Positions 18,331 to 28,137 of a stretch of 64,000 nt of DNA are shown piece after piece (positions within the stretch are counted from its first letter, which is position 1; each line of letters opens with the position of its first letter). Position numbers and translations under genes: made by a program. Source of the DNA: Pseudomonas sp. RIT409. GTDB lineage: Bacteria > Pseudomonadota > Gammaproteobacteria > Pseudomonadales > Pseudomonadaceae. A model generated the notes under the pieces. It saw only the letters and a program-made list of their open reading frames with translations, was not told where the DNA came from and made no database searches. The DNA lies in NCBI RefSeq assembly GCF_003052515.2, contig NZ_QARE02000001.1:124001-188000 (forward strand), written 5' to 3'.

Positions 18331-18804
18331 ATGGCAGTCGAACTGGATACACCCGTTCCCGATTTTCAGGTGCAGGCCACCAGCGATCAGGCCGTCAGCC
18401 TGTCCGCGTTGAAGGGCCAGCAAGTGGTCATTTATTTCTACCCCAAGGACAGCACTCCCGGGTGCACCACCGAGGGCCAGGGTTTTCGCGATCACTACGC
18501 TGACTTCAAAGCCGCCAACACCGTTGTGTTCGGCGTGTCTCGCGATGGCATGAAGTCTCACGAGAACTTCAAGGCCAAACAGGCCTTTCCGTTCGAGCTG
18601 ATCTCGGACAAAGACGAATCCCTGTGCCAGCTGTTCGATGTGATCAAGCTCAAGAAGCTCTACGGGAAAGAATACTTGGGCGTCGATCGCAGCACCTTCC
18701 TGATCGACAGTAACGGTGTGCTGCGCCAAGCGTGGCGTGGGGTGAAGGTGCCGGGTCATGTGGACGCGGTGCTGGCAGCGGCTCAGGCACTCAATAAGGC
18801 CTGA
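18331..18804 (+). CDS. bcp: Thioredoxin-dependent peroxiredoxin (Bcp/PrxQ)
   Basis: The 157-residue cytoplasmic peroxiredoxin reduces hydrogen peroxide and organic hydroperoxides. The peroxidatic Cys45 lies in the motif YPKDSTPGCTTEG. The second cysteine found five residues later in E. coli Bcp is absent (position 50 is Gln). The only other cysteine is around residue 97 (ESLCQLF), so the resolving mechanism is either one-Cys or uses this distal residue. The preceding gene is gcvR, and a REP pair follows the stop. Confidence 0.93.
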   Translation: MAVELDTPVPDFQVQATSDQAVSLSALKGQQVVIYFYPKDSTPGCTTEGQGFRDHYADFKAANTVVFGVSRDGMKSHENFKAKQAFPFELISDKDESLCQLFDVIKLKKLYGKEYLGVDRSTFLIDSNGVLRQAWRGVKVPGHVDAVLAAAQALNKA

Positions 18805-18816
18805 TGCGATACGACC

Positions 18817-18905
18817 TGTAGCAGCGCGCTTGCCTGCGACCACAGTGTGTCAAATACCTTGGAGGTCACCGACACACCGCAATCGCGGGCGAGCAAGCTG
18901 CTACA
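18817..18905. repeat. REP pair in inverted orientation (REPIN-like)
   Basis: TGTAGCAGCGCGCTTGCCTG starts the left arm (18817-18839), and its inverted, slightly diverged copy ends at 18905 (18883-18905). The inner part also pairs (GTGTGTC with GACACAC). This is the classical extragenic palindromic repeat of fluorescens-group Pseudomonas. It lies between the convergent bcp and permease genes. Confidence 0.88.
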
Positions 18906-18926
18906 AAAGCAGAACGAGGCGCCTGC

Positions 18927-19997
18927 TTACAACAACGGCGCCACGGTCGGTTCGTTTCGCGGCCAGGCGTCCAGCACGGCCTTGCAGAGCGTTGCCAGTG
19001 GAATGGCGAAAAAGATCCCCCAGAACCCCCACAACCCGCCGAACAACAGCACCGCGCAGATGATTGCGACAGGGTGCAGGCTCACCGTCTGCGAAAAAAG
19101 CAGTGGCACCAACACATTGCCGTCCAGCGTCTGAATGATTCCATAGACCGCCATCAGGTAGATGAACTGGTCGCTCCAGCCCCATTGGAAGAGTGCGATA
19201 AAAGCCACAGGCACCGTGACCACGACCGCGCCGACATAAGGCACCACAACGGAAACCCCCACCAACATGGCCAACAATGCCGAATAGTTGAGCCCCATCA
19301 ACACGAACGCGACGTAGGTGACCGCGCCGCAAATGAAGATTTCGATGACCTTTCCACGAATATAATTGGCGATCTGCCGGTTCATTTCCTCGGCCACACG
19401 GGTGATCAGCGTACGCTCTCGCGGCAGGTAGCCTCGCACCCAACGGCCAATCATCCGACGATCCTTGAGGAAAAAGAACACGAGGATGGGCACCAGCACC
19501 AGATAGATCATCATGTTGACCAGCAGCGGAAGGCTGGACAGGGAAAAGGTCAGCGCCCATTGGCCGAACTTTCCGATTTCGCCCCGTGCTGCTTCGATCG
19601 CCTGCAGCACTTGCTCATCGGACACCAGATGCGGGTAGCGCTCCGGCAGCAGCAACAGCAATGACTGCCACTTGGCCAACATCCCGGGAAGCTCATTGAA
19701 CAGCGTGATCATCTGATGCCAGAGCAAAGGCACCAGGACCAGGAGAAACAACGCCAGCGCCCCCATGAACAGCGCAAACACTATCCCGACCGCGGCCCCT
19801 TCGGGGACACGAAAGCGTTCCAGTTGCGCGACCATCCCCTGCATCAGAAAAGCCAGTACCAAACCTGCCAACACCGGCGCCAGCATGCCGCCCAATGTCA
19901 GGACGATCGTGAACGCCAGCACCAACAATACCGCCAGCACCACCGCTTCTTCATCCGAGAAATAGCGCTGCATCCAGTTGCGAAGCACTTTGAACAT
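18927..19997 (-). CDS. AI-2E family (PerM-type) membrane permease
   Basis: The 356-residue inner-membrane protein has about eight predicted hydrophobic segments and the AI-2E/PerM family pattern. This includes the long cytoplasmic or periplasmic loop around residues 80-160 and the C-terminal GNVLVPLLFSQTVSLHPVAI motif. Family members have been linked to autoinducer-2 export, Na+/H+ exchange or osmoprotection, so a specific substrate is not assigned. The neighbouring TusA-like gene lies 47 bp upstream on the same strand, suggesting co-transcription. Confidence 0.85.
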   Translation of the reverse strand: MFKVLRNWMQRYFSDEEAVVLAVLLVLAFTIVLTLGGMLAPVLAGLVLAFLMQGMVAQLERFRVPEGAAVGIVFALFMGALALFLLVLVPLLWHQMITLFNELPGMLAKWQSLLLLLPERYPHLVSDEQVLQAIEAARGEIGKFGQWALTFSLSSLPLLVNMMIYLVLVPILVFFFLKDRRMIGRWVRGYLPRERTLITRVAEEMNRQIANYIRGKVIEIFICGAVTYVAFVLMGLNYSALLAMLVGVSVVVPYVGAVVVTVPVAFIALFQWGWSDQFIYLMAVYGIIQTLDGNVLVPLLFSQTVSLHPVAIICAVLLFGGLWGFWGIFFAIPLATLCKAVLDAWPRNEPTVAPLL

Positions 19998-20044
19998 CAG
20001 GGGTCCTTGGAGCGAGGAAATAAAAAGCTAAGGAATCAGCACCG

Positions 20045-20296
20045 TCACGCTTTGCGTAACCAGTAGCGGTAAATGCCATTGTCCACTTCTTCGTGCAACA
20101 GCGCGTGGCCGGACAGTTTGGCGAAAGTGCGAAAGTCCCGCTGGGAACCGGCATCGGTCGCCGTCACTTTGAGGACCCCGCCACTGGCCAGGCGATTGAG
20201 TTCCATCTTCGCCTTAAGCAGGGGCAACGGGCAGTTCAAGCCCGTGGCATCCACTTCGGCATCGCAAACGGCGGGCAACTGTACAGCGTCAGACAT
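20045..20296 (-). CDS. TusA-like sulfurtransferase
   Basis: An 83-residue protein of the TusA/SirA family with the sulfur-carrying motif NCPLPLLKAK, in which Cys22 is the persulfide cysteine. TusA-type proteins pass sulfur in tRNA thiolation and molybdenum cofactor pathways. The start at 20296 (MSDAVQLPAV) lies behind GGAGAGAA; a second ATG directly upstream at 20299 is equally possible. Its order between a PerM-type permease and the BepA-type protease is conserved in Pseudomonas. Confidence 0.9.
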   Translation of the reverse strand: MSDAVQLPAVCDAEVDATGLNCPLPLLKAKMELNRLASGGVLKVTATDAGSQRDFRTFAKLSGHALLHEEVDNGIYRYWLRKA

Positions 20297-20446
20297 CATT
20301 TCTCTCCGGGCAGACACATCCATCTGCAGAGAATCTGCAAATACGATGATGAAGAACAGGCTCATACGCCAGCAAGAATACCCCACTCTGGTCAGCAAGC
20401 CATTGAGGCGGCTACAGTAAGGACTTTCTGTCCTAGAGTTTCGTGC

Positions 20447-21880
20447 ATGGATTTTTTGCGCCCCACACTGCTGACGCTCGCCTGCCTGATGGCCACGCCG
20501 ACCTTCGCGGATGACCTGCCGTCCCTGGGCGACGCCAGTTCCTCCATCGTTTCGCCGCAACAGGAGCACGACCTGGGCCGCGCGTGGCTGGGTCTGCTGC
20601 GATCGCAAGTGGCGCAGTTGTCCGATCCGCAACTCAAGGATTTTGTCGAAACCTCGGTGTACCGCCTGGCGGAGACCAGCCAGGTCCAGGATCGCCGTCT
20701 TGAATTCATTCTGATCAATACGCCCGAAATCAACGCCTTCGCAGCCCCCGGCGGAATCATCGGGGTCAACGGCGGCTTGTTCCTGCACGCGGAAACCGAA
20801 GGTGAATACGCTGCGGTACTGGCTCACGAACTGGCCCACTTGTCGCAGCGCCACTTTGCCCGCGGGGTCCAGGCCCAGCAACGGATGCAGGTGCCGGTGA
20901 TGGCAGCGATGCTGGCCGGTATCGTGATGGCAGCGGCCGGCGCCGGCGACGCCGGGATTGCCGCCATCGCCGGAACACAGGCGGCGGCCATTCAGGAACA
21001 GGCGCGTTTCTCGCGGCAAAACGAAGCGGAAGCCGACCGCATCGGCATTCTCAACCTGGAAAAAGCCGGTTACGACCCGCGCAACATGCCCACCATGTTC
21101 GAACGCCTGGCCCGTCAGTACCGTTACGACGCCAAGCCGCCGGAATTCCTGATGAGTCACCCGGTCACCGAGTCGCGTATCGCCGATACCCGTAACCGTG
21201 CCGAACAGGCCAAACCAGGGGGCAAGGAAGACAGCCTGGCTTATCAACTGATGCGCTCACGGGTGATCCTGATTTATGAAGAAACCCCAGGCGTTGCGGC
21301 CAAACGGTTCCGCGCTCAATTAGCCGAGAACCCGAAAAACGATGCCGCTCGCTACGGCCTGGCATTGGCCCAGACCAAAGCGGGGCAATTGAACGAGGCA
21401 CGGGATTCGCTCAAACCGCTGCTGGACAAGGCGCCCGACAACATCACGTACAACCTGGCGATGATCAATCTGGACATCACCAACAACCGCTTTCCCGATG
21501 CGCAACAGCGGGTCGACCGCATGCTGGATCTGTACCCGGACAATTACCCGCTGAACCAGGCGAAGGTCGATGTCCTGCTCAAACAGTCCAAGGCGCCAGA
21601 AGCGCTCAAGGCATTGGAAACCCTGCTCAAGAGCCGCTCCGACGATCCGGACGTCTGGAACCAGGTCGCCGATGCCCGCGGCCTTTCCGGCAACACCATT
21701 GGTTCACATCAGGCTCGCGCCGAGTACTTTGCACTGATGGGGGATTTCAAGCAGGCAATCCAGCAATTGGAATTCGCCAAGCGGCGTGCGAACAACAACT
21801 TCCAGCTGGCGTCCCGGATCGATGCGCGACAGCAGGAAATCATTGCCCAGGAACGGGCAGTCAAAGACATGATGAACTAG
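20447..21880 (+). CDS. bepA: Periplasmic M48 metalloprotease/chaperone BepA
   Basis: The 477-residue protein is a BepA (YfgC)-type protease that degrades or assists outer-membrane assembly intermediates such as LptD. It has a signal peptide ending near residue 21 (TFADD) and the zinc motif HELAH at 127-131. A downstream EAEAD motif supplies the third ligand, and the C-terminal half is made of TPR repeats (about residues 290-470). It is divergent from the TusA-like gene. The start is the ATG at 20447, which begins the signal peptide. Confidence 0.93.
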   Translation: MDFLRPTLLTLACLMATPTFADDLPSLGDASSSIVSPQQEHDLGRAWLGLLRSQVAQLSDPQLKDFVETSVYRLAETSQVQDRRLEFILINTPEINAFAAPGGIIGVNGGLFLHAETEGEYAAVLAHELAHLSQRHFARGVQAQQRMQVPVMAAMLAGIVMAAAGAGDAGIAAIAGTQAAAIQEQARFSRQNEAEADRIGILNLEKAGYDPRNMPTMFERLARQYRYDAKPPEFLMSHPVTESRIADTRNRAEQAKPGGKEDSLAYQLMRSRVILIYEETPGVAAKRFRAQLAENPKNDAARYGLALAQTKAGQLNEARDSLKPLLDKAPDNITYNLAMINLDITNNRFPDAQQRVDRMLDLYPDNYPLNQAKVDVLLKQSKAPEALKALETLLKSRSDDPDVWNQVADARGLSGNTIGSHQARAEYFALMGDFKQAIQQLEFAKRRANNNFQLASRIDARQQEIIAQERAVKDMMN

Positions 21881-21974
21881 CTCAGGCCTACGCGTCCTCG
21901 AGCCGCAGGCTGGGCGAGAGGCGTCTTGATGCGGCGCTCTCTCACAGCGAGTCGTCAAATGCCTGAGGTGGCTC

Positions 21975-23033
21975 TCAGGCGTTGCCGGAAAGCTTCAACC
22001 GCGCCGCCTGAGTGAAATCCAGCATCCGTTGCAACGGCCGCACCGCGTGGGGAATGATCGCCGGGTCGACGAAGATTTCATTGGTCCCTTCCCGCAGGCA
22101 TTGCAGTGTGCGGGCCAACGTGTTCATCGCCATCCACGGACAATGCGCGCAACTGCGGCATGCCGCGCCGTTACCGGCGGTTGGGGCCTCGATGAAAACC
22201 TTGTCAGGACAAAGTTGCTGCATCTTGTAGAAAATGCCGCGGTCGGTCGCCACGATGAAGGTTGAATTCGGAAGCGTCTGCGCCGCTTTGATCAACTGAC
22301 TGGTGGAGCCCACTGCATCGGCCAAATCAATCACCGATTCCGGCGATTCAGGGTGGACCAGAATCGCAGCGTCCGGGTACAGCGCCTTCATGTCCTCCAG
22401 TTGCCGGGATTTGAACTCCTCGTGGACGATGCACGCGCCATCCCACAAGAGCATGTCGGCACCTGTCTCACGCTGAATGTAGCGGCCCAGATGCCTGTCC
22501 GGCGCCCAAATGATTTTCTCGCCGTTGTCCATCAGGCTCTCGACAATTTCCAGCGCGCAGCTTGAGGTGACCACCCAGTCGGCGCGAGCTTTGACGGCCG
22601 CGGATGTGTTGGCGTAGACCACCACGGTCCGCTCGGGATGCTTGTCACAGAAGGCAGAAAACTCGTCGACACCGCAGCCTAGATCCAACGAACAGGTCGC
22701 TTCCAGGGTCGGCATGAGAACGCGCTTTTCGGGGGTCAGGATCTTTGCCGTTTCGCCCATGAAACGAACGCCGGCCACCAGAACCGTGCTGGCAGGATGG
22801 TTCTTGCCGAAACGGGCCATTTCCAGCGAATCGGACACACAACCGCCGGTCTCTTCGGCCAAGGCCTGAATGACCGGATCGCAATAATAGTGGGCAACCA
22901 ACACGGCGTCCTGAGCCTTGAGCTCCGCAGCGATCAAGCGACGGTACTCGGCTTCTTCTCCCGGTGTCAGCGCCTTGGGCTGCTTGGCGTCAAGGTGCGC
23001 CTGTACCAATAGGCGTTCGGAAATCTGTGTCAT
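21975..23033 (-). CDS. nadA: Quinolinate synthase A
   Basis: The 352-residue [4Fe-4S] enzyme condenses iminoaspartate with dihydroxyacetone phosphate to quinolinate in de novo NAD synthesis. Recognisable elements are [25 protein letters not shown], and the C-terminal cluster [18 protein letters not shown]. The length is that of P. aeruginosa NadA. The ORF is open far upstream, but [11 protein letters not shown] at 23033 is the family N-terminus. No NadB gene is adjacent. Confidence 0.96.
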   Translation of the reverse strand: MTQISERLLVQAHLDAKQPKALTPGEEAEYRRLIAAELKAQDAVLVAHYYCDPVIQALAEETGGCVSDSLEMARFGKNHPASTVLVAGVRFMGETAKILTPEKRVLMPTLEATCSLDLGCGVDEFSAFCDKHPERTVVVYANTSAAVKARADWVVTSSCALEIVESLMDNGEKIIWAPDRHLGRYIQRETGADMLLWDGACIVHEEFKSRQLEDMKALYPDAAILVHPESPESVIDLADAVGSTSQLIKAAQTLPNSTFIVATDRGIFYKMQQLCPDKVFIEAPTAGNGAACRSCAHCPWMAMNTLARTLQCLREGTNEIFVDPAIIPHAVRPLQRMLDFTQAARLKLSGNA

Positions 23034-23265
23034 GTTCGCAGGACCTGAATGCGCGTGAGCGCGAGCGTCGAGTTTACACCTGTACAACAGGCAACGAGTG
23101 AGCGGGAAACCCTCACGGTCATGAAGTTTCCTGCCGGGTGCACGCATCGTTGTGCATGCATCGATACGATCTCGCCGCGCTTGCCCGCTGAAACAGCCTG
23201 CAGCGCGAAGCGGCGGCGAATGTATCACGTTACCCGTTGAGCGTTCACTTAACGGCCTGAGCGCC

Positions 23266-23931
23266 TCAGCCCAGGCGCATCGACAGTTCGACCTCCTCCC
23301 CGAAAGGAATCGATAGATACCCGTGCTCGACGGAGCGAACACGTGCCAGGTAGTCGGGCGCGTAATCGGCATTGTCGGCGACGATCAAGGCGCCCGGCCG
23401 CAGGCGACTCTCTACCAGAGCGAGAATTTCCGGATACAGCGCCTTGGCGCCATCGAGCAGAACAAGGTCGATGGACGCTGGCAGGTCCTGGCCCAACGTC
23501 TTGAGCGCATCCCCCTCGCGAATCTCCACAAGATCAAGCAAGCCACCGGCAAGCAGGTTGTCCCTCGCCTGCGCAACCTTCGACGACTCGAATTCACTGG
23601 TAATCAGGACACCCCCGCCGTTGTCCCGCAGCGCAGCGGCCAAGTGCAAGGTCGAGATGCCGAACGAGGTGCCGAATTCAACTACGGTGCGCGCTTTGCA
23701 ACTGCGCGCCAACATGTACAACAACGCCCCGGTTTCGCGGGACACGGCCAGTGGAAAGTCCTTCAGGCGACCGTAGAAGTCCCGATAATCCGTCTTGCTT
23801 CGCATGAGGCGCCCCAAATCCTCCTGGGTGAAATCGGACAGCTGAGGACTGGTCATCGGCGACTGTTCAGCCGCGTCTTGGAATAGACGCTCAAGGAGCG
23901 AAGCAACCGGGGTAGATGTCAGGGTATTCAT
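23266..23931 (-). CDS. O-methyltransferase (class I SAM-dependent)
   Basis: The 221-residue protein resembles the small O-methyltransferase family (catechol or CoA-ester type). It has [16 protein letters not shown] as SAM motif I, TSEFESSK after strand 2, and [13 protein letters not shown] with metal-associated Asp. The substrate is unknown. It is transcribed divergently from a TetR-type regulator only 93 bp away, which makes regulation by that protein likely. The start at 23931 removes an atypical 27-residue extension. Confidence 0.85.
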   Translation of the reverse strand: MNTLTSTPVASLLERLFQDAAEQSPMTSPQLSDFTQEDLGRLMRSKTDYRDFYGRLKDFPLAVSRETGALLYMLARSCKARTVVEFGTSFGISTLHLAAALRDNGGGVLITSEFESSKVAQARDNLLAGGLLDLVEIREGDALKTLGQDLPASIDLVLLDGAKALYPEILALVESRLRPGALIVADNADYAPDYLARVRSVEHGYLSIPFGEEVELSMRLG

Positions 23932-23953
23932 AAAGGGCTCCGAGTTTAAACGG

Positions 23954-24014
23954 TGCGCAATTCGCAACGCCGGATTAGAATGCGACGAATCCCTCACATT
24001 TAATAATCGCATTC
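23954..24014. promoter_or_regulatory. Candidate operator between O-methyltransferase and TetR genes
   Basis: Two symmetrical elements occupy the 93-bp divergent spacer: TGCG-CAATT-CGCA at 23954-23966, and the inverted repeat GAATGCGA (23978-23985) / TCGCATTC (24007-24014). Such palindromes between a TetR gene and its divergent target usually bind the regulator. Confidence 0.45.
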
Positions 24015-24024
24015 AGCAGCCGCT

Positions 24025-24675
24025 ATGAACGACGCCCGCAACCCCGCGATTTCCCTGCGAAAAAGACCCAAACAGGCACGCTCCGAAGCGTCGATCGGGG
24101 TGATTCTCGAAGCAGCTACTCAGGTTTTGGCCAAAGAAGGCGCCCGCCGTTTTACGACAGCGCGCGTGGCAGAAAAGGCCGGCGTCAGCATCGGATCGCT
24201 TTACCAGTACTTCCCGAACAAGGCCGCGATCCTCTTCCGCTTGCAGAGCGACGAATGGCAACAGACGTTCGACATGCTCAACAGCTTGCTCGGCGACACA
24301 TCGGTGCCTCCCCTCCAACGCTTGCGTCAATTCGTGCACGCGTTTATTCGCTCGGAATGCGAGGAAGCCGACATGCGCACCGCCCTTGACGACGCGGCGC
24401 CCCTGTATCGCCATGCGCCGGAAGCGCGGGCGATCAAAGAACAGGGAGAAGCGGCGATCCGCTCATTTATCCGAGAAACGCTGCCCGATACGGACGACGC
24501 CGTGCGAATCAGAGCAGCGGATCTGCTGACCGGTACGTTCACCACGGTCGGCAAAGCGTTTTCCCAGACGCCGCGCACTCCCACCGAGGTCGAGGCGTAT
24601 TCGGACGCCATGGCGGACATGTTCTGTGCCTATCTGGAGCGGCTGGCTCAAGATAGGCGTCAGAGCAGCCCTTAG
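24025..24675 (+). CDS. TetR-family transcriptional regulator
   Basis: The 216-residue protein has a TetR N-terminal helix-turn-helix (around residues 20-65: ARRFTTARVAEKAGVSIGSL, then YQYFPNKAAILF) and a C-terminal ligand domain of unknown specificity. The compact divergent layout with the O-methyltransferase suggests autoregulation and control of that gene. The inducer is not evident. A ferric siderophore receptor lies convergent on the right and need not be part of its regulon. Confidence 0.9.
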   Translation: MNDARNPAISLRKRPKQARSEASIGVILEAATQVLAKEGARRFTTARVAEKAGVSIGSLYQYFPNKAAILFRLQSDEWQQTFDMLNSLLGDTSVPPLQRLRQFVHAFIRSECEEADMRTALDDAAPLYRHAPEARAIKEQGEAAIRSFIRETLPDTDDAVRIRAADLLTGTFTTVGKAFSQTPRTPTEVEAYSDAMADMFCAYLERLAQDRRQSSP

Positions 24676-24717
24676 CGGGCGGGGGGTGTCCGTTGCCCAC
24701 TAGGGCGCCGATCAGAA

Positions 24718-26823
24718 TCAGTATTTCCAGGTCACCGAGGCGGTGAGATTTCGCGGTGCGCCATAACTGCCGGTCGTCACGTTGTCGTAAAGCGACAGCA
24801 CGTATTTACGATCGGTGACATTGTTCAGGTTGAGCGCCGTGCTCCAATTGCTGTCGATGTCGTAGCTGGTCATGAGGTCGACGAGCCCATAAGCGTTCTG
24901 CCGGATCGCACTGGTGTTGTCATTTTCCACAGTGCTCTGCCAACTGACGCGGGCACCGACCTTCATCTGGGGCACACTGGGCAGGCGATAGGTGGCCATA
25001 CCGCGGAAACTGTGGGTCGGTACGTATTTACGAGCGCGTTCGCCATCGTCATTGTCGATACGCACGTAGGTGTAGCCAGCGAGCAGGTCCAGGCCATCGA
25101 ACACCTCGCCTGAGGCTTGGAGCTCTACGCCATGGCTCTTGAAGTCGTTAGGCGTGTAGACGTTCTGAACGCCGTTGTACCCCGCATACACCGCCACATT
25201 GCGTTGCTCGGTCTTGAACACCGCGGCCGTCAGGTGCAGGCGTTCATCCATGACGCTGCCTTTGAGACCGACCTCCATGCTCTTGCCTTCCAGCGGCGCG
25301 AGTAACCCGCCGTCTACACCGACGTTGTACTGCGGGTTGTAAATCTTGGTCCAACTGCCATACACGCTCCACGCCTTGCTGAGGTCGTAGACCAGACCGG
25401 TGTAGGGCGCGACTTTGCCGTGGGCCCGCGTGTAACGCTCAGACCCATAGCTTTCGCCTCTGCTGTCGGCGCTGAGCATCCGGGCACCGGCGATCCAGTG
25501 AAGGTCGTCGGTCAGGCTGAAGCGGGAGCCGGCGAAAACGCTTTTCTGGGTGTCCTGGAAGTTTTGCGAAAGGCCATCGCTGGTGGCCACAAAGGAAGGC
25601 ATAGGGGTAACGCCCGCCAGAATGCCCGAAAACGAGGTATCGAAAGCGCTGAAGTTCTCGAGATCCTCATCGTACTCATGACCTTTCTGGTGCGTCCGCC
25701 CATAGGCGGCGCCAAAGGTCAGTTGATGTTCACGACCGAACAAGCTGAAGGGGCCCTGCACTTTCGCCTCGCCCAGTAACTGATGCGCCTCGCTGCGGGT
25801 GTGGTTGGCGTAGGCCAGTGCATCGTCGCCCGTGACAGACCCTACATACAGCATGTTGGTGTTCTGCTTCTCTTGCACGCCGGTCGCGGTCAGGGTGGCA
25901 TTCCAGTTATTACCGAAGTCGTGCTTGAGCTCGACGAACGTGCGCTGTGTGTGCAGGTTCCAGTAGGTCCAGGGCTGGCCGATGCTGTTGCTGCGACCAC
26001 TGTAATGGATGGGGTCTCCGTTACTGTCCACCAGCGGCAAGTTGCCCCACGAGCTGCCGTTGGAGTCACTGTTGTGCTGGGAGACGCCCACAGTCACCGT
26101 ATCAGCGTCCGTTATGTCGAACGCCAGCAATCCCGCCACGACATTTCGCTCATGGCTGTAGCGGTCCATCCACGAATTGCCTTTGTCATGGGAATAGATG
26201 AAGCGGCCTCGCACGTTGCCCGTGTCGGTCAGCGGGCCAGCCACATCGACATCGACGCGGCGGCTGTCCCAAGAACCGACGCTGGTATCGATCTGCGCCT
26301 GAAACGTTTCGGTCGGGCGCTTGCGCACGAAATTGACCGTCGCGGAAGGGTTGCCCGCCCCACTCATCAAACCGTTGGCGCCGTGCAGCACATCGACCTG
26401 CTCGTATTCGGCCAGATCCTGGTCGCCCACCAGCACCGTGCCCACGAAGGGCATACCCATGCCGTCATATTCGAACGTGTTGATATCAAATCCACGCGAG
26501 GTGAACTCGGTCCGATCGGTCTCGCTCTGCTCGACCGTCACCGAAGGCGCGGAACGAAGGGCGTCCTTGATGCCGTTGATTTTGAAATCGTCCAACGCTT
26601 GACGCGTGATCGTGGTAACCCCCTGGGGCGTCTGCCTATCGGTGAGCCCCAGCTTGGTCGTGGTGGAAGAGGCCTTCCCTTCATACCCAACACTAACACC
26701 ATCCACGTCTTGTGCATTGCTCTGAATTTCAGTGGCCGGGAGGGTCAGGTCATCAGCGTGGACAGTGGACATGGCGCTGCATGCACCAACCAGAAAACAG
26801 CCAAACGAGAAATAACGTTTCAA
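24718..26823 (-). CDS. TonB-dependent siderophore receptor
   Basis: The 701-residue outer-membrane protein has a signal peptide ending at HADD (residue 25), then a plug domain. The plug has motifs RQTPQGVTTITRQALDDF and the region LRSAPSVTVEQSETDRTEF. A 22-strand barrel follows, ending in the C-terminal Trp-Lys-Tyr terminus typical of barrels. It resembles FhuE/FpvA-like ferric-siderophore receptors. There is no N-terminal signalling extension for an ECF sigma factor, so expression is probably controlled directly by Fur. The ligand is not determinable, and no synthesis genes are adjacent. Confidence 0.9.
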   Translation of the reverse strand: MKRYFSFGCFLVGACSAMSTVHADDLTLPATEIQSNAQDVDGVSVGYEGKASSTTTKLGLTDRQTPQGVTTITRQALDDFKINGIKDALRSAPSVTVEQSETDRTEFTSRGFDINTFEYDGMGMPFVGTVLVGDQDLAEYEQVDVLHGANGLMSGAGNPSATVNFVRKRPTETFQAQIDTSVGSWDSRRVDVDVAGPLTDTGNVRGRFIYSHDKGNSWMDRYSHERNVVAGLLAFDITDADTVTVGVSQHNSDSNGSSWGNLPLVDSNGDPIHYSGRSNSIGQPWTYWNLHTQRTFVELKHDFGNNWNATLTATGVQEKQNTNMLYVGSVTGDDALAYANHTRSEAHQLLGEAKVQGPFSLFGREHQLTFGAAYGRTHQKGHEYDEDLENFSAFDTSFSGILAGVTPMPSFVATSDGLSQNFQDTQKSVFAGSRFSLTDDLHWIAGARMLSADSRGESYGSERYTRAHGKVAPYTGLVYDLSKAWSVYGSWTKIYNPQYNVGVDGGLLAPLEGKSMEVGLKGSVMDERLHLTAAVFKTEQRNVAVYAGYNGVQNVYTPNDFKSHGVELQASGEVFDGLDLLAGYTYVRIDNDDGERARKYVPTHSFRGMATYRLPSVPQMKVGARVSWQSTVENDNTSAIRQNAYGLVDLMTSYDIDSNWSTALNLNNVTDRKYVLSLYDNVTTGSYGAPRNLTASVTWKY

Positions 26824-26849
26824 GGCGGGGGATCCAAATCAAGCAAGAG

Positions 26850-26881
26850 TGATTCAAAATGTAAATGCGAATCTAACTCAT
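26850..26881 (-). promoter_or_regulatory. Possible Fur box upstream of the siderophore receptor
   Basis: About 30-60 bp upstream of the receptor start, the minus strand reads GAGTTAGATTCGCATTTACA. It partly matches the GATAAT-type hexamers of Fur sites. The match is loose. Confidence 0.3.
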
Positions 26882-26885
26882 AACA

Positions 26886-28137
26886 CTAATTTGTTTCGAC
26901 AAATTTTTCACATTCAACGATATTTTTCCGCGCCGGTTCAGTGTCGATGGACGTGGCTCGCTTAGCAGATGGACTTTGATGCCGAAGGAGACGCTGCTTT
27001 ATCGCAGACGAAAAAAAACCCGAGAATTCACACTTACGTGGACCTCTCGGGTTTTGAAGAGATCGTACACCAATTACGGACGTGGACCCGAGCATGCAGT
27101 TTGGCTTTTCTGAGCCTACCATCGCCAGCATCTGCACAGCACCAATCCGCTTGAGAGACTGAACGTGGAAATCAAACAACGTACCGAAGTCGTGGGTAGT
27201 TTCCTGATGATCCGGCGCTCGCCTGGCTCGTCGGTGCGACGTCGCTGGAGCAGAACGACGAACGGTGCCACCGCGGAATATGCATGGGAGGCTTCGAGGC
27301 GGTCAGCGATAATCCGCAGGCCCAGCTCTCGGCCCGTGATCAACTTAACGGGAAACTTAGCGACCAGAGCCGTGGTGAACTGCACCACTTCTGGGGCAGG
27401 ACATGCTTTAAATTGGCATGGCCAAAACCTCTCAAAACTTGAATGTCGTGAAAGCCTACGGAGAATGTAGGATTATTCTGTGATGGATGTAGCCTATCGA
27501 TACTTTAGTTAATTGCCCAAAACTCCCCATAAAAGACGCCGAACCCCCTATATTTCGTGACTTATCATGTTTAAACTTTGCGCCATCCCTACATAACCAT
27601 TGTAATTATTACCCGGTTCTGTGTCGGCAGCGACCGGTCATTTCGAGTTGTTTCAGCAATGACCACTTTCAGGGCGGAGACTCGCGCATGGCTGACACTT
27701 CCCTCGCAATTACGGCGATAAGTCGATCGTTCGCCTCGAGAGGGAAACTTTGTTTCAGTCAGGTGCATGTCAAGCTACTGACCTGCCATGATGCGTCAAA
27801 ACGGGAAGTGTCACCTGTCTGTTCAAATGAAGGAATAATCCATGACGACTCATCAAGTTTCGTCACGGTGGCTTGGCCTGACAGCATGCGACAACTAGCG
27901 CAAGCCAGATGAACGCGCCCATCCCAAGGTGACCGGCCACAATCTCGTTGAGGGGTACATGCAGCTTTATATCGATGGAACATGGGGGACATGTCCGCGC
28001 TTATGGGGGCGGTCCAGGTCAACCGCAACGGTCCGCCGGATTAGCAATACTGACTACCTTGCCATTCCACCCGCGATAAAATCGAGTCGCCATCGAAGTC
28101 GATGGGTTGTGCTTGTCTCTCTGCAGAGGATGTGATC
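26886..28137. other. 1.25 kb without a recognisable gene
   Basis: Several short open frames exist on both strands, for example 27116-27388 on the minus strand and 27688-27912 on the plus strand. None resembles a known family, has a good ribosome-binding site, or shows Pseudomonas-like codon bias. The composition is less GC-rich than the core genes. The only defined element is the terminator-like repeat at 27005-27060. Confidence 0.6.
27005..27060. repeat. Left copy of a 56-bp direct repeat (tRNA-Lys terminator copy)
   Basis: This 56-bp segment matches 30674-30729 at 54 of 56 positions. It contains a perfect CCCGAGA/TCTCGGG stem followed on the minus strand by eight T residues, an intrinsic terminator. 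At the other copy the same segment directly follows tRNA-Lys, but here no tRNA is present on its right side. Confidence 0.92.
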
